In this document: piece by piece, positions 11,366-23,026 of the stretch
Numbering within the stretch: position 1 is the first letter of the stretch
Layout of the letters: every line of letters starts with the position of its first letter
Assembly: GCA_019059635.1 (NCBI GenBank)
Contig: JAGVRJ010000012.1
Coordinates: 496,001-560,000, forward strand
Length of the DNA: 64,000 nucleotides
Source of the DNA: Proales similis
Lineage: Eukaryota; Rotifera; Eurotatoria; Ploima; Proalidae
Direction of reading: 5' to 3'
Translations under genes and position numbers: made by a program
Notes under the pieces: model-generated
Seen by the model: the letters and a program-made list of their open reading frames with translations, nothing else
What the model was told of the DNA's origin: nothing
Database searches by the model: none

Positions 11366-14300
11366 CTATTGGCCTTGAGATGATTGGTCGTTGCGAGACG
11401 GGCTGTACGCGGGCGACGCTGGCGAGTAGGCCGGACTCGATGGTGTGTACTGCGGGCTGGTCGGCGAGTACTGCGGCGACGATGGCGAGTAGTGAGGCGA
11501 CATGGCCGAACGCTGCTGTGACGCCGGCGAGGCTGGCGAGTACCTTGGTGACGAAGGAGAGTAGCCCGGCGATTGTATGCTGCTGTAGCGAGGCGACGAT
11601 GGCGAGTAGGAGGGCGACGACGGCGAGTACTTGGGCGATGAGGGCGAGTAGGCCGGACTCTTGGCTCCTCCGGCAGCGTAGCCCGGGCTGGTTGGCATGT
11701 AAGAAGGGCTGGTGGGCGAGTAAGAGGGGCTCGATGGCGAGTAGGATGGACTCGTCGGCATGTACGACGGGCTGGATGGCGAGTAAGAAGGACTTGTTGG
11801 CGAATAGGAAGGACTAGAGGGCGAGTAAGATGGGCTCGATGGAGAGTAGGACAAGCTGCTTGGTGAATAGGATGGACTTGTGGGCGAGTAGTTTGGACTA
11901 GATGGAGAGTACGATGGACTTGAAGGAGAGTATGAGGGACTAGTGGGCGAATATTGAGGACTAGCAGGCGAGTAGTTTGGCGATGAAGGTGAATACGACG
12001 GGCTTGTCGGAGAGTAGCCACCGGGTGAGTAAGAGGGTGATTTGGGCGACTGAGGCGCGTAGCCCGGTGAAGCCATGTAGCTTGGCGAGCCCGGACTGGC
12101 CGCCATGTAGCCAGGACTCTGACCGCCTGGAGACCAGGCCATGCTGTAGCCGCTCGCCTCCGAGTGAGCCGCCGGTGAGAAGGCCGCATTGATTCCTGAG
12201 GGTGTCATGGCGCCGTACGGAGACTGGCCCCATTGTGGTGTTATGCCTCCCTGGTTCCATGGAGTCATTGCAGGCGACATGCCATCGGGCGAGGCGCCGA
12301 ACATCATGTTCGTCTCGCCGGGCATCATTGCACTGTACCTGGTGTTGAGTGGAATGGGCATTGCCTTCTGGCATTCGTCCACGTTCAGAATGAGATCGAA
12401 ACAGCCGGTGCCGATCTTGGCCACTTGTCCGAGCATGATGTTCTCCGACACGCCCTTCATCGGGTCGCATTCGGCATGTGCGGCCGCGTCGAGCAGCACA
12501 TCGACCGTCTCCTCGAATGAGCATCTCATCAGGCAGCCGACCTCTTGGCGGTTTATTCCGTGACGAGTGATTGCCATGAATGTGCCCTTGGAGGTCATGA
12601 TGTCACACAGCAGCGCCAAGTGCCGATAGTTGACATATGAGCCGTCGAACGAGATTACATTGTTCATCTCTTTCTCGATGGCCTTGCGGCCAGCCTCGAT
12701 GCCGAGCACGTCGAGCACTTCGACCACGTCGTTCGAGTAGGTTCGATAAGAGTCGACGTGATTGACACTCATCACCTCCCTGAAGGCTGTGCCGTCTGTT
12801 TCTAGCACCCACTCGGTAGTGGTCTTGAACTCGCCCTCCTCGTTTATCTCCACTCTCTTCTTCTCTTTCTCGATCGGACGCGTCATGTAGACCTTGCAGA
12901 TTGACTCGATGCCCTGCAGCTTCATGTCCGAGAGAATGTTCTGCTCGATGAGCTTGAGGAACTGGTCGTCGGGCACCTTGTCGACCGCCTCTTCGGCGTC
13001 CTCGTCGCCTACACTCTTGGCGTCGTTGTTCATGACGCGTAGACGCAACACGAGCTTCTCGGCGTTGTCGTCGTTGAATATGCAGTTTAGGTCTTCGCCG
13101 AAATAGTTGGTGATCTGCTCTGAGATGTGCTCCATGCTGAGCTTCTTGTCAGTCATGCGCTTGCGGTCGAGCTCGATGCGCAGGAGCCAGGGCGAGAGGC
13201 GGTTTATGTCAAAGTCGGGCATTTCGTAGTAAATGTTCACCCATTCGAGGTCTTCTCTCACACAAGTGTTCTGCGGCTCCGGGTCGTAGTAGATGGCCGT
13301 GTTGGAAGTCACCTTGCGCAGAGTGGTGTGCTCGAGCTGGCACAGCACGTCCTTGCACTTTTCGGCGTCTTTGGCCGCGGCGCCCTTCAGAAATACGATC
13401 AGCGACGGCGTCTTGGGCTTCTTGCTCACGTTTATGATCTCCTTGAGACGAGGCACGCCCAGAGTGACGTTCTTGGCCGACACACCGGCGTGGTGGAACG
13501 TGTTCAGGGTCATTTGAGTGGCCGGCTCACCGAGCGACTGCGCGGCTAATGGACCGACCATTTCTCCGGGCTGCACTATGGCCTGGTTGAAGCGAGTCTC
13601 GATCTCGCCGACGAGCCAGTCGAACGCCTCCTCCGACAACTTAAAGTCCTCGGTGATTCGCTTCGAGCTGAGATAGGAGCGCAGCAGGATTCGCATCAGC
13701 AAGGTGGCGTTCGACTGCGCCTCTTGACTGAGACGATCGGTGCCGCTGACGATTGTGAGCCGCTCGGTGAGACTCTTCACTTCTTGCACTATCTTGCCCG
13801 GATTCAGGTTGGACGGCTCGCGTAGGTCGACGCGGAAGGTCTTTTGTGCGTTTACGATCAATCGTTCCATGTTGCATGGGAGGACGAGGCGAGCGTCGCC
13901 GAGCGGAAATATCTCGCGCAGCGTGGCTCTGTCCTTGCACAGCTGATTCCATTCGTCGTCGAGAAGCGCCAATTGACTGGCGTCGGTCAACAGCGACTTG
14001 ACCACGTCCTCGCTGAGCACTCGCTTCAGATGCTTCTCGTTCGACGTGTCAAAGTGCCAGAGGCGCTCGAACTTTTTGTTGCTCATCTTGTAGAACGGAA
14101 TGTTCTGAAACTCGAGATTCTCGGCAGCGAGGCCGTCTTCGCCGTAGCACAGCTGAACCAAGTAGTTCATCGAATTGCGCACAGTGCCGTCGTACTTGAC
14201 CATCACGCTCTCCATGGCCTTGATCAGTCGGCGCTGAATGTAACCGGTCTCGGCGGTCTTTACCGCCGTGTCAATCAGACCCTCGCGACCGCCCATGGCG

Positions 14301-16795
14301 TGGAAAAAGAACTCACTGGGCGTCAGGCCGATCAGATAGGAGTTCTCGACGAAGCCCTTCGCCTCCGGCGAGTAGTCGTCTTTGGTAAAATGGGGCAGAG
14401 TTCGATGCTTGAACCCGAACGGGATTCGCTTGCCTTCCACGTTCTGCTGGCCGACGCAGGCGATCACCTGCGAAATGTTGATCTTGCTGCCCTTGGAGCC
14501 GGCCACCACCATGCTTTTGAAATTGTTAAAGTCGGAGAGCGACTTTTGCGCGGCCGAGCCGGTGCCGTCACGCGCCTCGTTCAGAATCTTGTTCACGTGG
14601 TTCTCGAACGTCTGACGGAGTGTGTTGCCCGGCGTGGGCACCAGTTTGTCGTTGTGCGCCTTCTCTATGACCTCAATCACCTTTTCCTTGGCCTCTTTGA
14701 TCGTCTCTTTGATCCGCTTGTACGTGTCTTTGGTGGCAATGCAGTCGCCGATGCCGATCGTGTGTCCTTCGATCAGCAGCCAGTTGTTGACTACCGTCTG
14801 CACGTTGGCGTAGAACTTGCCGCATATTTCCCATCCGTGCTCCATGAATATCAAATGAATGAGCGAGCCGGCCGATGTGCCCAGAGTTCGCTTGCACAGG
14901 ATGCCGCTGATGAGCTCACTCGAGTCGACGATTACTTTGGTGTCGCCGGGCGATATCCACTTGAAGTCGCTCTCGTCCTCTTCGTCCGGGTGAGTAGAGT
15001 GAGTGCGAATGCAGTTTATGGACGCCGGGATCACCAATGAGAACAGCTGCTTGCCGGTCCACAGCGGCTTTGGCTTCAAAATGGCCGGCATGGGCATGTG
15101 GCCGTTCCAGTTGGGCAAATGCATGAGCAGGTTGCACATGTTGTCTCGGTCGATGAACACGTCTCGACGCGTCATTTTGGTCACTGCGGTCAGGGTGTCT
15201 TGGACGATGCCCATCACAGGACGATTCGACTGAGGAGTGATGATTTGACGCGGCGCCAACATGAGCTCGCTGATCTCCGCTCTGGTCTCCACCGACTGCG
15301 GCAAGTGCAGGTTCATCTCGTCGCCGTCAAAGTCGGCGTTGTACGGCGTCGTGCAGCTCAGGTTCAGTCTGAACGTCGACCAGGGCAGCACTTTGACCTT
15401 GTGGCCCATCATAGACATTTTGTGCAGGGTCGGCTGGCGGTTGAACACAATGTAGTCGCCGTCGACCATGTGCCGCTCTACGATGTAGCCGCATTGCAAG
15501 TGCAGATCGCTGGTCTTGGGGTGAAATCGCAGATCGATTCGATCGCCGTTGTCGCGAATTATGTACTTGGCGCCCGGGTAGTGGTTGGCTCCTCTGCTCA
15601 CCAGCTCGTGCATGCGATCGATGTTGAACGGCGTGACCAGCTCTGGGAAGGTCATGTTCTGAGCGATGCTGCGCGGCACGCCGACCTGGTCGATGCCGAG
15701 ATTCGGATCCGGAGTGATTACAGTACGTGCGCTAAAGTCGACACGCTTGCCCATCAGGTTGCCTCTGATTCGGCCCTCTTTGCCCTTGAGGCGAGCACGG
15801 ATGGACTTGAGCGGGCGGCCGGACTTTTGCTGCGCTCGGGGCATTCCGGGCATTTCATTGTCGACCAAGGTCGCGCAATGATACTGAAGCATTTTGACGT
15901 CTTCGTTGATGATGTGCGCGGCTGCGCCGCTCGCTTCGTTGTTGCGCAAGTGATTGTTCATTTTTATTATGTCGGCGAGCTTGTAGGTCAAATCGTCCTG
16001 AGATCGAGCGGTGCCAAACATGACCACCGAGGGCCTGACTGCGAGAGGCGGCACCGGCAGCACAGTAAGCACCATCCAGTCGGGCCGACTGAAGCGCGGG
16101 TCGAAACCGAGCACAATGGCGTCCTCGTCGCTGATTCGCTTGAATATTTCGAGCACCAGCTCGGCGGTCACGTTCATCTCCCTTTCTTGGTTGGTGTCGT
16201 TCACTTCTTTCCATTTGGCGGTTATCTCGAGTCCTTTGCGTCTCAGCTGAGGCTGATACCTTCCGCAGCCTTTGACCACAGTGGCCGCCACATCGATCGA
16301 GTCAGCCTGCTTGGGATCTTCGGAGCCAATGTCACAAATGCGCTTGTTCTTGCAGAGTTCGTAGGCCATGGCCAAGCGTCGTCGGCCGTGGATGTGGCTC
16401 TTGGAGACAATCTCTTTGACGCGAGGATCCTCCGGGTTCACCATGAGCTTCGAGCACGAGAAGCAGACGCACCTCAACACTTTGACTATGACGCTGAGGA
16501 AGCCGACGTGAAAGACCGGCTTGGCGAGCTCGAGGTGGCCAAAGTGACCTGGACACTCGACCATGTTGCCCAGGCAGGTGAGGCAGCGCGTGTTGCGGTC
16601 CGGCGGGCCCTGGCGTGGATCGAGCAGGCCGCCCAGCTTGGGCCGGCCGGCCTCGTAAGTCTCGGGATACTTGATGCCGCCGTCTGTGACGGACATGCGC
16701 CGAATCTCGTCCGGGCTAAGCACGCCGAATTGGACGCGCTTGACATCGCGATAGGGCGCCGACGAGTCGGAGATGGCCGCATTTATGAACGACAT
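11366..16795 (-). CDS. POLR2A: RNA polymerase II largest subunit RPB1
   Basis: RPB1 forms the clamp, active site and C-terminal domain of RNA polymerase II. One uninterrupted frame of 1,809 aa (human 1,970) runs from [19 protein letters not shown]. Visible landmarks: the clamp-core zinc region ([20 protein letters not shown]), the catalytic loop [15 protein letters not shown] whose three Asp bind the active-site magnesium, the bridge-helix region ([20 protein letters not shown]) and the trigger loop ([20 protein letters not shown]). The last 250 or so residues form a CTD with about 27 heptad-like units. Most units have Ser at position 4 (YSPSSPS), fewer have Thr. The C-terminal tip is NDQSSQGQ. 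No intron is visible in 5.4 kb, unlike most animal orthologues. Identity is certain. Confidence 0.98.
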   Translation of the reverse strand: MSFINAAISDSSAPYRDVKRVQFGVLSPDEIRRMSVTDGGIKYPETYEAGRPKLGGLLDPRQGPPDRNTRCLTCLGNMVECPGHFGHLELAKPVFHVGFLSVIVKVLRCVCFSCSKLMVNPEDPRVKEIVSKSHIHGRRRLAMAYELCKNKRICDIGSEDPKQADSIDVAATVVKGCGRYQPQLRRKGLEITAKWKEVNDTNQEREMNVTAELVLEIFKRISDEDAIVLGFDPRFSRPDWMVLTVLPVPPLAVRPSVVMFGTARSQDDLTYKLADIIKMNNHLRNNEASGAAAHIINEDVKMLQYHCATLVDNEMPGMPRAQQKSGRPLKSIRARLKGKEGRIRGNLMGKRVDFSARTVITPDPNLGIDQVGVPRSIAQNMTFPELVTPFNIDRMHELVSRGANHYPGAKYIIRDNGDRIDLRFHPKTSDLHLQCGYIVERHMVDGDYIVFNRQPTLHKMSMMGHKVKVLPWSTFRLNLSCTTPYNADFDGDEMNLHLPQSVETRAEISELMLAPRQIITPQSNRPVMGIVQDTLTAVTKMTRRDVFIDRDNMCNLLMHLPNWNGHMPMPAILKPKPLWTGKQLFSLVIPASINCIRTHSTHPDEEDESDFKWISPGDTKVIVDSSELISGILCKRTLGTSAGSLIHLIFMEHGWEICGKFYANVQTVVNNWLLIEGHTIGIGDCIATKDTYKRIKETIKEAKEKVIEVIEKAHNDKLVPTPGNTLRQTFENHVNKILNEARDGTGSAAQKSLSDFNNFKSMVVAGSKGSKINISQVIACVGQQNVEGKRIPFGFKHRTLPHFTKDDYSPEAKGFVENSYLIGLTPSEFFFHAMGGREGLIDTAVKTAETGYIQRRLIKAMESVMVKYDGTVRNSMNYLVQLCYGEDGLAAENLEFQNIPFYKMSNKKFERLWHFDTSNEKHLKRVLSEDVVKSLLTDASQLALLDDEWNQLCKDRATLREIFPLGDARLVLPCNMERLIVNAQKTFRVDLREPSNLNPGKIVQEVKSLTERLTIVSGTDRLSQEAQSNATLLMRILLRSYLSSKRITEDFKLSEEAFDWLVGEIETRFNQAIVQPGEMVGPLAAQSLGEPATQMTLNTFHHAGVSAKNVTLGVPRLKEIINVSKKPKTPSLIVFLKGAAAKDAEKCKDVLCQLEHTTLRKVTSNTAIYYDPEPQNTCVREDLEWVNIYYEMPDFDINRLSPWLLRIELDRKRMTDKKLSMEHISEQITNYFGEDLNCIFNDDNAEKLVLRLRVMNNDAKSVGDEDAEEAVDKVPDDQFLKLIEQNILSDMKLQGIESICKVYMTRPIEKEKKRVEINEEGEFKTTTEWVLETDGTAFREVMSVNHVDSYRTYSNDVVEVLDVLGIEAGRKAIEKEMNNVISFDGSYVNYRHLALLCDIMTSKGTFMAITRHGINRQEVGCLMRCSFEETVDVLLDAAAHAECDPMKGVSENIMLGQVAKIGTGCFDLILNVDECQKAMPIPLNTRYSAMMPGETNMMFGASPDGMSPAMTPWNQGGITPQWGQSPYGAMTPSGINAAFSPAAHSEASGYSMAWSPGGQSPGYMAASPGSPSYMASPGYAPQSPKSPSYSPGGYSPTSPSYSPSSPNYSPASPQYSPTSPSYSPSSPSYSPSSPNYSPTSPSYSPSSLSYSPSSPSYSPSSPSYSPTSPSYSPSSPSYMPTSPSYSPSSPSYSPTSPSYMPTSPGYAAGGAKSPAYSPSSPKYSPSSPSYSPSSPRYSSIQSPGYSPSSPRYSPASPASQQRSAMSPHYSPSSPQYSPTSPQYTPSSPAYSPASPAYSPSRNDQSSQGQ
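11390..12100 (-). repeat. Degenerate 21-bp repeat array encoding the RPB1 CTD heptads
   Basis: On the minus strand this stretch is a tandem array of 21-nt units, each encoding one heptad of the YSPxSPx type. Codon use varies between units, so the array is old or under selection at the protein level and is not a recent expansion. About 16 units are nearly contiguous in the proximal half. The distal half is interrupted by spacers ([28 protein letters not shown]). Two units carry Met for Ser-2 ([14 protein letters not shown]). Confidence 0.9.
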
Positions 16796-17389
16796 TGCCT
16801 TTCAACCCTCCGACGGACCTTCTTCGAACGCAAAAAGAGAATAGAGAACAAAATGAGACGTCCGCCCGGTCAAATTAGCGATCTAATGGCCTGAGCCATT
16901 CAGTATCGACATTATAAATCATAAAACGAGATGAGCGAAAATAGCATACACGCGTTCGGTTTGTGTTCAGTTTTATTCGATGTTAGGATTTCAGAGAAGG
17001 CGACCAGTAGTTTGTCTTTGCTTTATTCGATGCGTTCTAATGCACTCGCGTTTCTCTCTTTCTCCACGCAATTTACTTTGGCCAGAGCGAGAGCGATTGT
17101 GAGCTACGCTTCATGTCTGCGCTGCATTTTATAGGCGCTCGCCTCCGATGTGCATGCACGCGTGCCCATTTCAGGCACAATGCATTCCAAGCTGCGCTTT
17201 CAAATTAATTAATCCTCACCGCACACTGCCATCACACGCTCGTTTGTCTTCTTTTCCTCGACCCGCCCAAGGCCCAGCCGCGCGGCAATCAACGCTCTAG
17301 TCCAGAATGCGTCGATCAAGTTTTCTCCTCGCCATTTTATTTAACCTCGAGAATCAGATAATCTCGCGAGTTCGGAGATCATCAGAGGC
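16796..17389. other. Intergenic spacer upstream of RPB1
   Basis: The spacer holds the 5' flank of RPB1 (minus strand) and the 3' flank of the MKKS/BBS6 gene. A TATAAAT-like string sits near 16912 but reads on the plus strand, away from RPB1, so I do not call it a promoter. No gene or RNA is visible. Confidence 0.55.
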
Positions 17390-19323
17390 TCAATCAGCTT
17401 CGCGCCTCGTGAATATACAAGCGCCAATGTTCGACAGGGTCGAGAATATCTCATTGGCCAGCTGAATCGCGTTTATTCGACTCGGCCCGCAGTCGAGCAG
17501 GCGTGGCAGTCGTTCGTCGCCATCCTGATTGATCTCCTCTGTTGACCGGAGTAAATCAGTGGCATTCACCACTCGGCTCCAATCGATTCGACCAAACGCG
17601 TCAAGTCTTCCTGTCCATGTGCGCTCGTCGCCATTTTTGTCCGTGTGACGGTTTCTAAACCGTTGGCACTCGCACCGCAACGAGTCGGATTTGAATAAAT
17701 GTCCACTGTCGACTTGGATGTGAAAATCGTGTCTTTGGTCTGCCTCGACCAAACAGGCCGCCATCGACATGAATATGCGGCTGAGATCGGCAAGCGCTTT
17801 TAAACTGGCGCTTCGATTCGACTCAGCTGCGAGCATTTGCTTGCCCATCAGACAGACCGCGTACGAGAAGAAGCAAGGGCCGCCATTGAGTGCATAGCCG
17901 CTTCGTATTGTTCGCTCAAAGACATTTCGTGCCACTCTCAGCAGATTCTTAAAGTTCAATTGCAATTTGTCGAAACCGAGCGGACAAGAGAGAGAGATGG
18001 GAATCACCTCGAGCTCGTCTTGAAAACAAGCGCTCGTCGTCGGAATAAAGAGTGTCTGAACGCGGCTTGCTCGCTCCTTGTCCGCTCTCAAATGAATGAA
18101 AGGCTGATCATCGAATGATCGAATCTCAGCCGACTCCAACGTGCCGATGTTCTCCTCCCCAATCTGTTCGATGTCAATCGCTTCCTTGCTTATTTTACAG
18201 CCTTAGATTTGACGACGGTGTGATGAGATGTGGCTGAAACGTTGCGAGAGAGCAACGCGAACCTGTTAGCTCGGCGACGGGTTCGATGAATTGAATCGAG
18301 AGACGATCGAGCGCACAGACGCCTTTTCGGCGAATAAACGCCTTGAGCGACGGATGCATAACCTTGCAATGTTGCTCAAAATTGACTAGACTCGGCTTGG
18401 GCGAGCGTTCATTTTACCTTTTGGCTCATGACAAGATCAGGACCAAAGCGCTCGAAGAGCTCGTCGAAAAAATGCTTAAATTTGGGCAGCAGAGCGAGGC
18501 TGCTTGATTGTTCTGTGGTCTCATTCAGGTCAAATTGATAGTGTTGCTCGTCGAAATGCTGAAAATCGCCGCTCAGGTTACAGTCGAACAATGCACATTT
18601 GAGAGGAGAGGCCTTGGCGTTTAGTTTGAGCAGATCGACCGCATTGGCTGCATTTGACTGGAGGAGAATGCCGTCGACAAGCTCCGATTGGCCAAGTTGC
18701 GAAATGGGATTCGGATTGAACACGTAATTCAAACGGTGGAATTTGCCATCATCGAACGAGCGAACGAACGCAGTCAAGCACAGGTTGACAAACTTGTCTG
18801 CGTCGGGAGCCGACCAAACACAACTCTTGGACATGAGCACGGTCCGTGTTAAGGTTTTCAAGAACTCGATGCTGTTCAGGTCGCACTTGAGCCAAATGGG
18901 CGACGAATAGTCTCGGAGATGGGCGACCAGATGCGAAAGGCATTTGCTTATGTAAGCGCGTTGATCGAACAAATCCCGGCTCCAAAGTAGGAAACTGAGC
19001 TGGCCAAGCAAAAGGCCGGAGTCGTTCAGCTGAGCTAGATGCGAATGTTCAACGACCGACCTGAGAATTTCCAGTTTCCATTTGAACAGGCCGCTCTCGA
19101 CTTGGCTGGATTTGAAGAGAGCGTCGAGTAAAAACTTGGAGCTGCTGGTCACCACGCTCGTGTCAGCCGCCGAGTTTTTCTTGTGGACAAGTTTGGGACG
19201 GCCCTGCAATGGACCGAATGCTGATCGAACGATCTGTATGCAATTATCGATAAACCGCTGCTCCGCTTGGCTATGCTGCTCCTGCTCGACTTGGATCACA
19301 ATCCGGCGCTTGGATTCGCTCAT
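17390..19323 (-). CDS. MKKS: MKKS/BBS6 chaperonin-like protein
   Basis: BBS6 is a diverged CCT-type chaperonin subunit that helps assemble the BBSome, the coat complex of ciliary trafficking. Three exons join in frame: 19323-18418, 18362-18263 and 18201-17390, about 605 aa (human 570). Chaperonin-like features include SAFGPLQGRPKLVHKK near the N-terminus, KCALFDCNLSGD in the apical part, LVMSQK^VMHPSLKAFIRRKG across the first splice site, and ALNGGPCFFSYA at the position of the group II GGG(A/C)xE motif. The catalytic ATPase residues of true chaperonins are not conserved, as in the BBS family. It is divergently arranged with DCTN2, with 203 bp between the two start codons. Assignment to BBS6 rather than BBS10 or BBS12 rests on length and the HPSLK block. 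Confidence 0.85.
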
Positions 19324-19526
19324 TTCCGACCAGGCATAGAATCATCTGAAGATACAGAAAAGGAGCGTAAAGTGGCAAATGGCCCGAGATAGTTTCGAAT
19401 CCAGTCATGAAATGTCAAGTTGGCATTGCCACAGTCGGATGATGAGACGTTCAGAGCTAGAGCTCTAGTTGACATCAACTTTCAAACCGTTCAAACATTT
19501 TTCTAAAAAAAATCACCGGCTTCAAC
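19324..19526. promoter_or_regulatory. Probable bidirectional promoter between MKKS and DCTN2
   Basis: The start codons of the MKKS gene (minus strand) and the DCTN2 gene (plus strand) are separated by only 203 bp. Both core promoters and both 5' untranslated regions must lie in or very near this interval, unless upstream noncoding exons exist. I see no canonical TATA box facing either gene. Confidence 0.5.
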
Positions 19527-21104
19527 ATGGACAATAAATACGAGACACTGCCAGGCATTGTAAGGCTTGAGTGCCTGCTTATTTGGTCAATTTAATTGGA
19601 AGAAATGCAAAAAGGCGCGAGATGAGCCCGATTGCTATGAAACGCCAGATCCAGTCACAGGCGGCATTGTGGCCACCAGTCAAGACGACGAGTCGACCAG
19701 TGTTCAACGCATCTATGTCAACACCCAGGAAGCTCAGCAAAAGTTCAATAAAGCCCAGCTAAACTCAAATCAAATAGGCAAATATTGAGCGCCTCTAGAC
19801 TGCCATGTCCGTTAGCTCAGAGTTTAACTCGGTTGCAGACTTTTCCGATTCGGTGACCAACAGGCGCAAGTTTGGCTATCAAGCCGAGCCAGACATATTC
19901 GAATGGGTAACTACCTTCGATCGGGTCTTGCAGAAGGTCGCTTCCTCAACCACTTTCGAGCAGCATCAGGACACGACCGAGAGCCCGTTGCAGCGATTCA
20001 AGAGACTTGAACGAGAACTGGACCAACTCAAGTCTGATTTGAATTCACTTGACCAACATGGCAATGAATTTGAGCCCGCGGCATTGGTCGAGCAAGTCAA
20101 TCAGCTGAGGATGCAGCTCAGTTCTGTTCATCTCGGCTCGATTGGCCTTGGCCAAAGCCAAATTGAAAGCCAGAACAAGCAAGGACCCTTGTCTTTTTCT
20201 ACATTTAAGAGCTTTAACTAAATACAGGCCAGGCAGTTGCTGTTTGAAAAGCTCAACCAGCTCAAGTCCGAGCTGAGAAAGTCGGGCGGTCTGAGTGGCG
20301 ACGAGAAAGCGGGCGATAAAAAATCGCTCCTGTTCCGGCTATTTGCCGACATTGAGCATTTGGACAACTCGCGAACAAAAAAGGTAATCAACCGAGCTTG
20401 AGCTTGCAGACCAAAGTGAGTTGACCCGAAGCAAAGGTGGTCGAGTTAAATCAGCGCTTGGAGAAGCTCGAACGAATATTCGGAGCCGAGTACTCGGCAT
20501 TGAACGAGAAGCGTCTGAGTGAACTGGGCAGCGACATTCAAGAGAAAACAATTATGGTCAGAGAGTGGCCGACTTTCGACTAGTCTAATTCTCAAGCATT
20601 CATTCTTTCCAGGGCATCTTGGAGCACTTCAACGGCCGTCTAAGTCTATTGGACACGGGCTCGTTGGACCAGATCGACTCGCGTCTGACTGCAGTAATCA
20701 ACAAAGTAAACCAGCTCGGCGAACGAAAGAGTCTGATCGACAACCGAGAGAAGCTCAGCAGAGTGAACGAGCTGTTCGAAATGGTCGACAAGTGGCAGCA
20801 GACGTCGGCCACGGTGCCCAAGTTGATCGAGAAGCTCGTCTCTTACAAGGAAATTCACGAGAAAGGTTAGTATGCGGGCTAGTCTGAGGCATTGAGTTGT
20901 TGGCTAATCAGCCGCTTGGCAGCATTCGAATTCGCCAAACAGCTCACGCAAATGGGCGAGCTGGAGGAAGAGCTTAGGAGCCAAGTGAAACAGAGCAGTG
21001 AAGCACTCGACGCGGTCAAGTCGAGTCTGGAAACCAATTTGGAGACCATTCGGAACAATTTCAATCAGCTAAACCAGAGAATAGACGCTTTGAACAAAGT
21101 TTGA
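19527..21104 (+). CDS. DCTN2: Dynactin subunit 2 (dynamitin)
   Basis: Dynamitin forms the shoulder of dynactin, the dynein cofactor. Exon 1 (19527-19559) encodes MDNKYETLPGI, matching the conserved dynamitin N-terminus. Exon 2 (19615-19777) continues with ARDEPDCYETPDP and the VNTQEAQQKF region. Exon 3 begins at 19821 (EFNSVADFSDSV). Later exons give RLERELDQLKSDLNSL, KKVVELNQRLEKLERIFGAE, LLDTGSLDQIDSRLTAVINK and the C-terminal coiled coils ending LNQRIDALNKV. The protein is coiled-coil throughout. The intron between exons 2 and 3 has no GT donor and fits GC-AG (19778-19820, 43 bp). The junction near 20180-20230 is unresolved by eye. About seven short exons are needed. Confidence 0.93.
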
Positions 21105-21414
21105 CGCCAATGCACAGCCGAGCTCAGCAACCAAAGACAGGCGGCATTTTTAAACGAAATTTATCTTAGAGGCTTCATTTGTTGTTGATTTATTAAAGAA
21201 AAACTCGATGGAAGAATATCGCTGATTTTGCTGGGCCCTTTTTTGATCAAGCGTGTGAGAGCACAGCCGAGTGAACAGATTGTTGTTGGGATAGAAATCG
21301 ACCAGGATTTTGAATGATTAAACATGAAACAAAAGCGAAACGAGAGCCACATGATCAAACTGTCTGGCTGAGTTGAAATATGATACAATTGGCGGACGTC
21401 GGCTGCAAGCGACT

Positions 21415-22193
21415 TTAGGAGAGGATGCAACGCTTTTTGGCGTTCTTGTAGAACTTCTTGATGCGCTTGCGAAGCGAGTCATCTCGAATGGCTTGCTCCT
21501 CGTCGGCTGTGAGTGGCGTCTGGTGACGATTGGCGGTGCCGTTTACTTGGCGCTGCGCTTTTAGTCGCTTTATTGAAAGAAATATTTCGGAAAAGGCTCG
21601 GTCGACGTTGTCACGGGTCTTGGCCGACGTTTCAATGTACGGAATGCCCCACTTGGTCGCCAGACTCGACGCTTCTTCTTTGCTCACTCGTCGATTGGGA
21701 AGGTCGCTTTTGTTGCCGACCAGTATGACGGGCAGATTAAGGTCGCCAGCTTTCACTCGCAGCACATTCTCTCGATGCGTGTGAATTGAATCGAACGTTT
21801 CGCGACTTGTCAGATCGAACACGAGTAGGAAGCCGTCGCCGTGCTTCAAATAGCCATCTCGAACCGCTTTAAGTGGGAAGAGCGTGAAAAAAGAAAGCCC
21901 AAGAAGCAGCGAGCAATGCCTCACCTGGATAGTCCTCTTGACCGGCAGTGTCCAATATGTCGATTTGCACCTCTTCTCCTTCAAGCGTTATGTTTCGTCT
22001 GTACGCGTCTGCTTTGGTCGGCTCGTATTCCTCGACAAACTTCAAATGACAGTGAGCACTTGACGCAAAACTGATATAGCAATAGCTGAACACTTACGTC
22101 ACTGTACATGTATTGGAGTATGAGACAGGACTTGCCCACACCGCCGTCGCCGACCAGCGTGAGCTTCAAAAACGATGCCATTTGAGTGGTCAT
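21415..22193 (-). CDS. Ral-like small GTPase, divergent paralogue
   Basis: A Ras-superfamily GTPase with a Ral-type effector loop ([15 protein letters not shown]). Three exons join in phase: [22 protein letters not shown] to MYSD, then [11 protein letters not shown] to QEDYP, then [13 protein letters not shown] to the end, about 215 aa. All nucleotide motifs are intact: [18 protein letters not shown] and ETSAK. It differs from the canonical Ral gene 2.9 kb away: switch II lacks the usual [11 protein letters not shown], there is a long basic hypervariable tail, and the CAAX box is CILS. A terminal Ser predicts farnesylation, whereas the other copy (CTLL) predicts geranylgeranylation. An AATAAA lies near 21190 on the minus strand. 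An upstream exon at 22805-23026 could extend the N-terminus. Confidence 0.92.
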
Positions 22194-22780
22194 TGTTTGA
22201 TTGGCTAAATGCTGACTTTGTTGTTGATGCGTTTGCCTCTGAAGGTCGTTGTCGGCTTCTTGCGCGCCGCAATTTGACTCTTTCTATCCGATTGAAATTC
22301 GATTAGTAATCAAAAGTATTCATTTCACAATGATTACGAGAGAGAAAGCAGAAAGAAATCGAGCCAAATGACTCATACGGACGGAAACGTTTCGTCAATT
22401 ACAAAACTAAGAAATTGAGTCTAGAAATGAGTCATCAAATCCCTCAACACCCAGCACACATACACACACGCAGGCAAGCGAAATCTTGCTCACGTACACA
22501 TTTAGTTGTTAGACGACGGAGACGATGACGACGACTAAGGGCCAGGCCAAGCGTAAGAGCTGGCATAGGTAATTCATAGGTGAACGACGGGCATAATTTG
22601 CATTCGATATATTCACAAGTACCCTTGCTCATTTAAATGCTTTCGGTGTTGTTGTTGTTGTCGAAAGCGCAATTTTAATTTATTATCAACCAACCAGCTA
22701 ATCGCGCGACGCACTGCTGATAGGGGATGAGTCGAGATCTGATCGCTCGCTTAATGATTATAATTGGATTTGTTGGGAAT

Positions 22781-23026
22781 TCATCGTTTCCCTTTTGTCT
22801 TTACCTCGTTGCTAGTGGCCACACAAAGACCAAACTGGTTGAGAAGGGAGCTCAATAGGGGCTCGTGAGCCAGCTCCAAATCGATGGCGATCTCTTCGTA
22901 CACAGTCTCGGCCGCGGTCCTCTCTTCCAATTCAACGCGCCTGTAGTCCACAGTCGTTGGCTCTTCTTTAGCTCTTCTCTCGTTCGCTCCACAGCAGCGC
23001 AAGCGAGACAGATTTTGCATCGGCAT
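22781..23026 (-). CDS. Possible small exon or gene upstream of the Ral-like GTPase
   Basis: An ATG-initiated open frame (MPMQNLSRLRCCGANERRAK) runs to a good splice donor (AACGAG|GTAAAGAC) at 22805/22804. Its product matches nothing I know. The frame at the donor is phase 0. An open stretch upstream of the Ral-like ATG, preceded by TAG at 22284-22286, is also phase 0, so the two could be joined by an intron of about 520 bp to give a Ral-like protein with a 100-residue N-terminal extension. It could equally be an independent small gene or noncoding. Confidence 0.25.
   Translation of the reverse strand: MPMQNLSRLRCCGANERRAKEEPTTVDYRRVELEERTAAETVYEEIAIDLELAHEPLLSSLLNQFGLCVATSNEVKTKGKR

Noticed and set aside
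11320-12189. Arg/Thr-rich minus-strand frame
   Set aside because: It is a shifted frame of the CTD repeat array; the repetitive composition comes from the 21-bp units.
13844-15040. Long plus-strand open frame of 398 codons
   Set aside because: It is antisense to RPB1. The minus strand has unbroken family motifs, and the plus frame is a codon-bias shadow without any domain.
15098-16894. Plus-strand open frame of 598 codons
   Set aside because: Also antisense to RPB1; its composition mirrors the complementary coding strand and shows no known family.
16909-16918. TATAAAT string near RPB1
   Set aside because: It reads on the plus strand, away from RPB1, and no plus-strand gene begins nearby.
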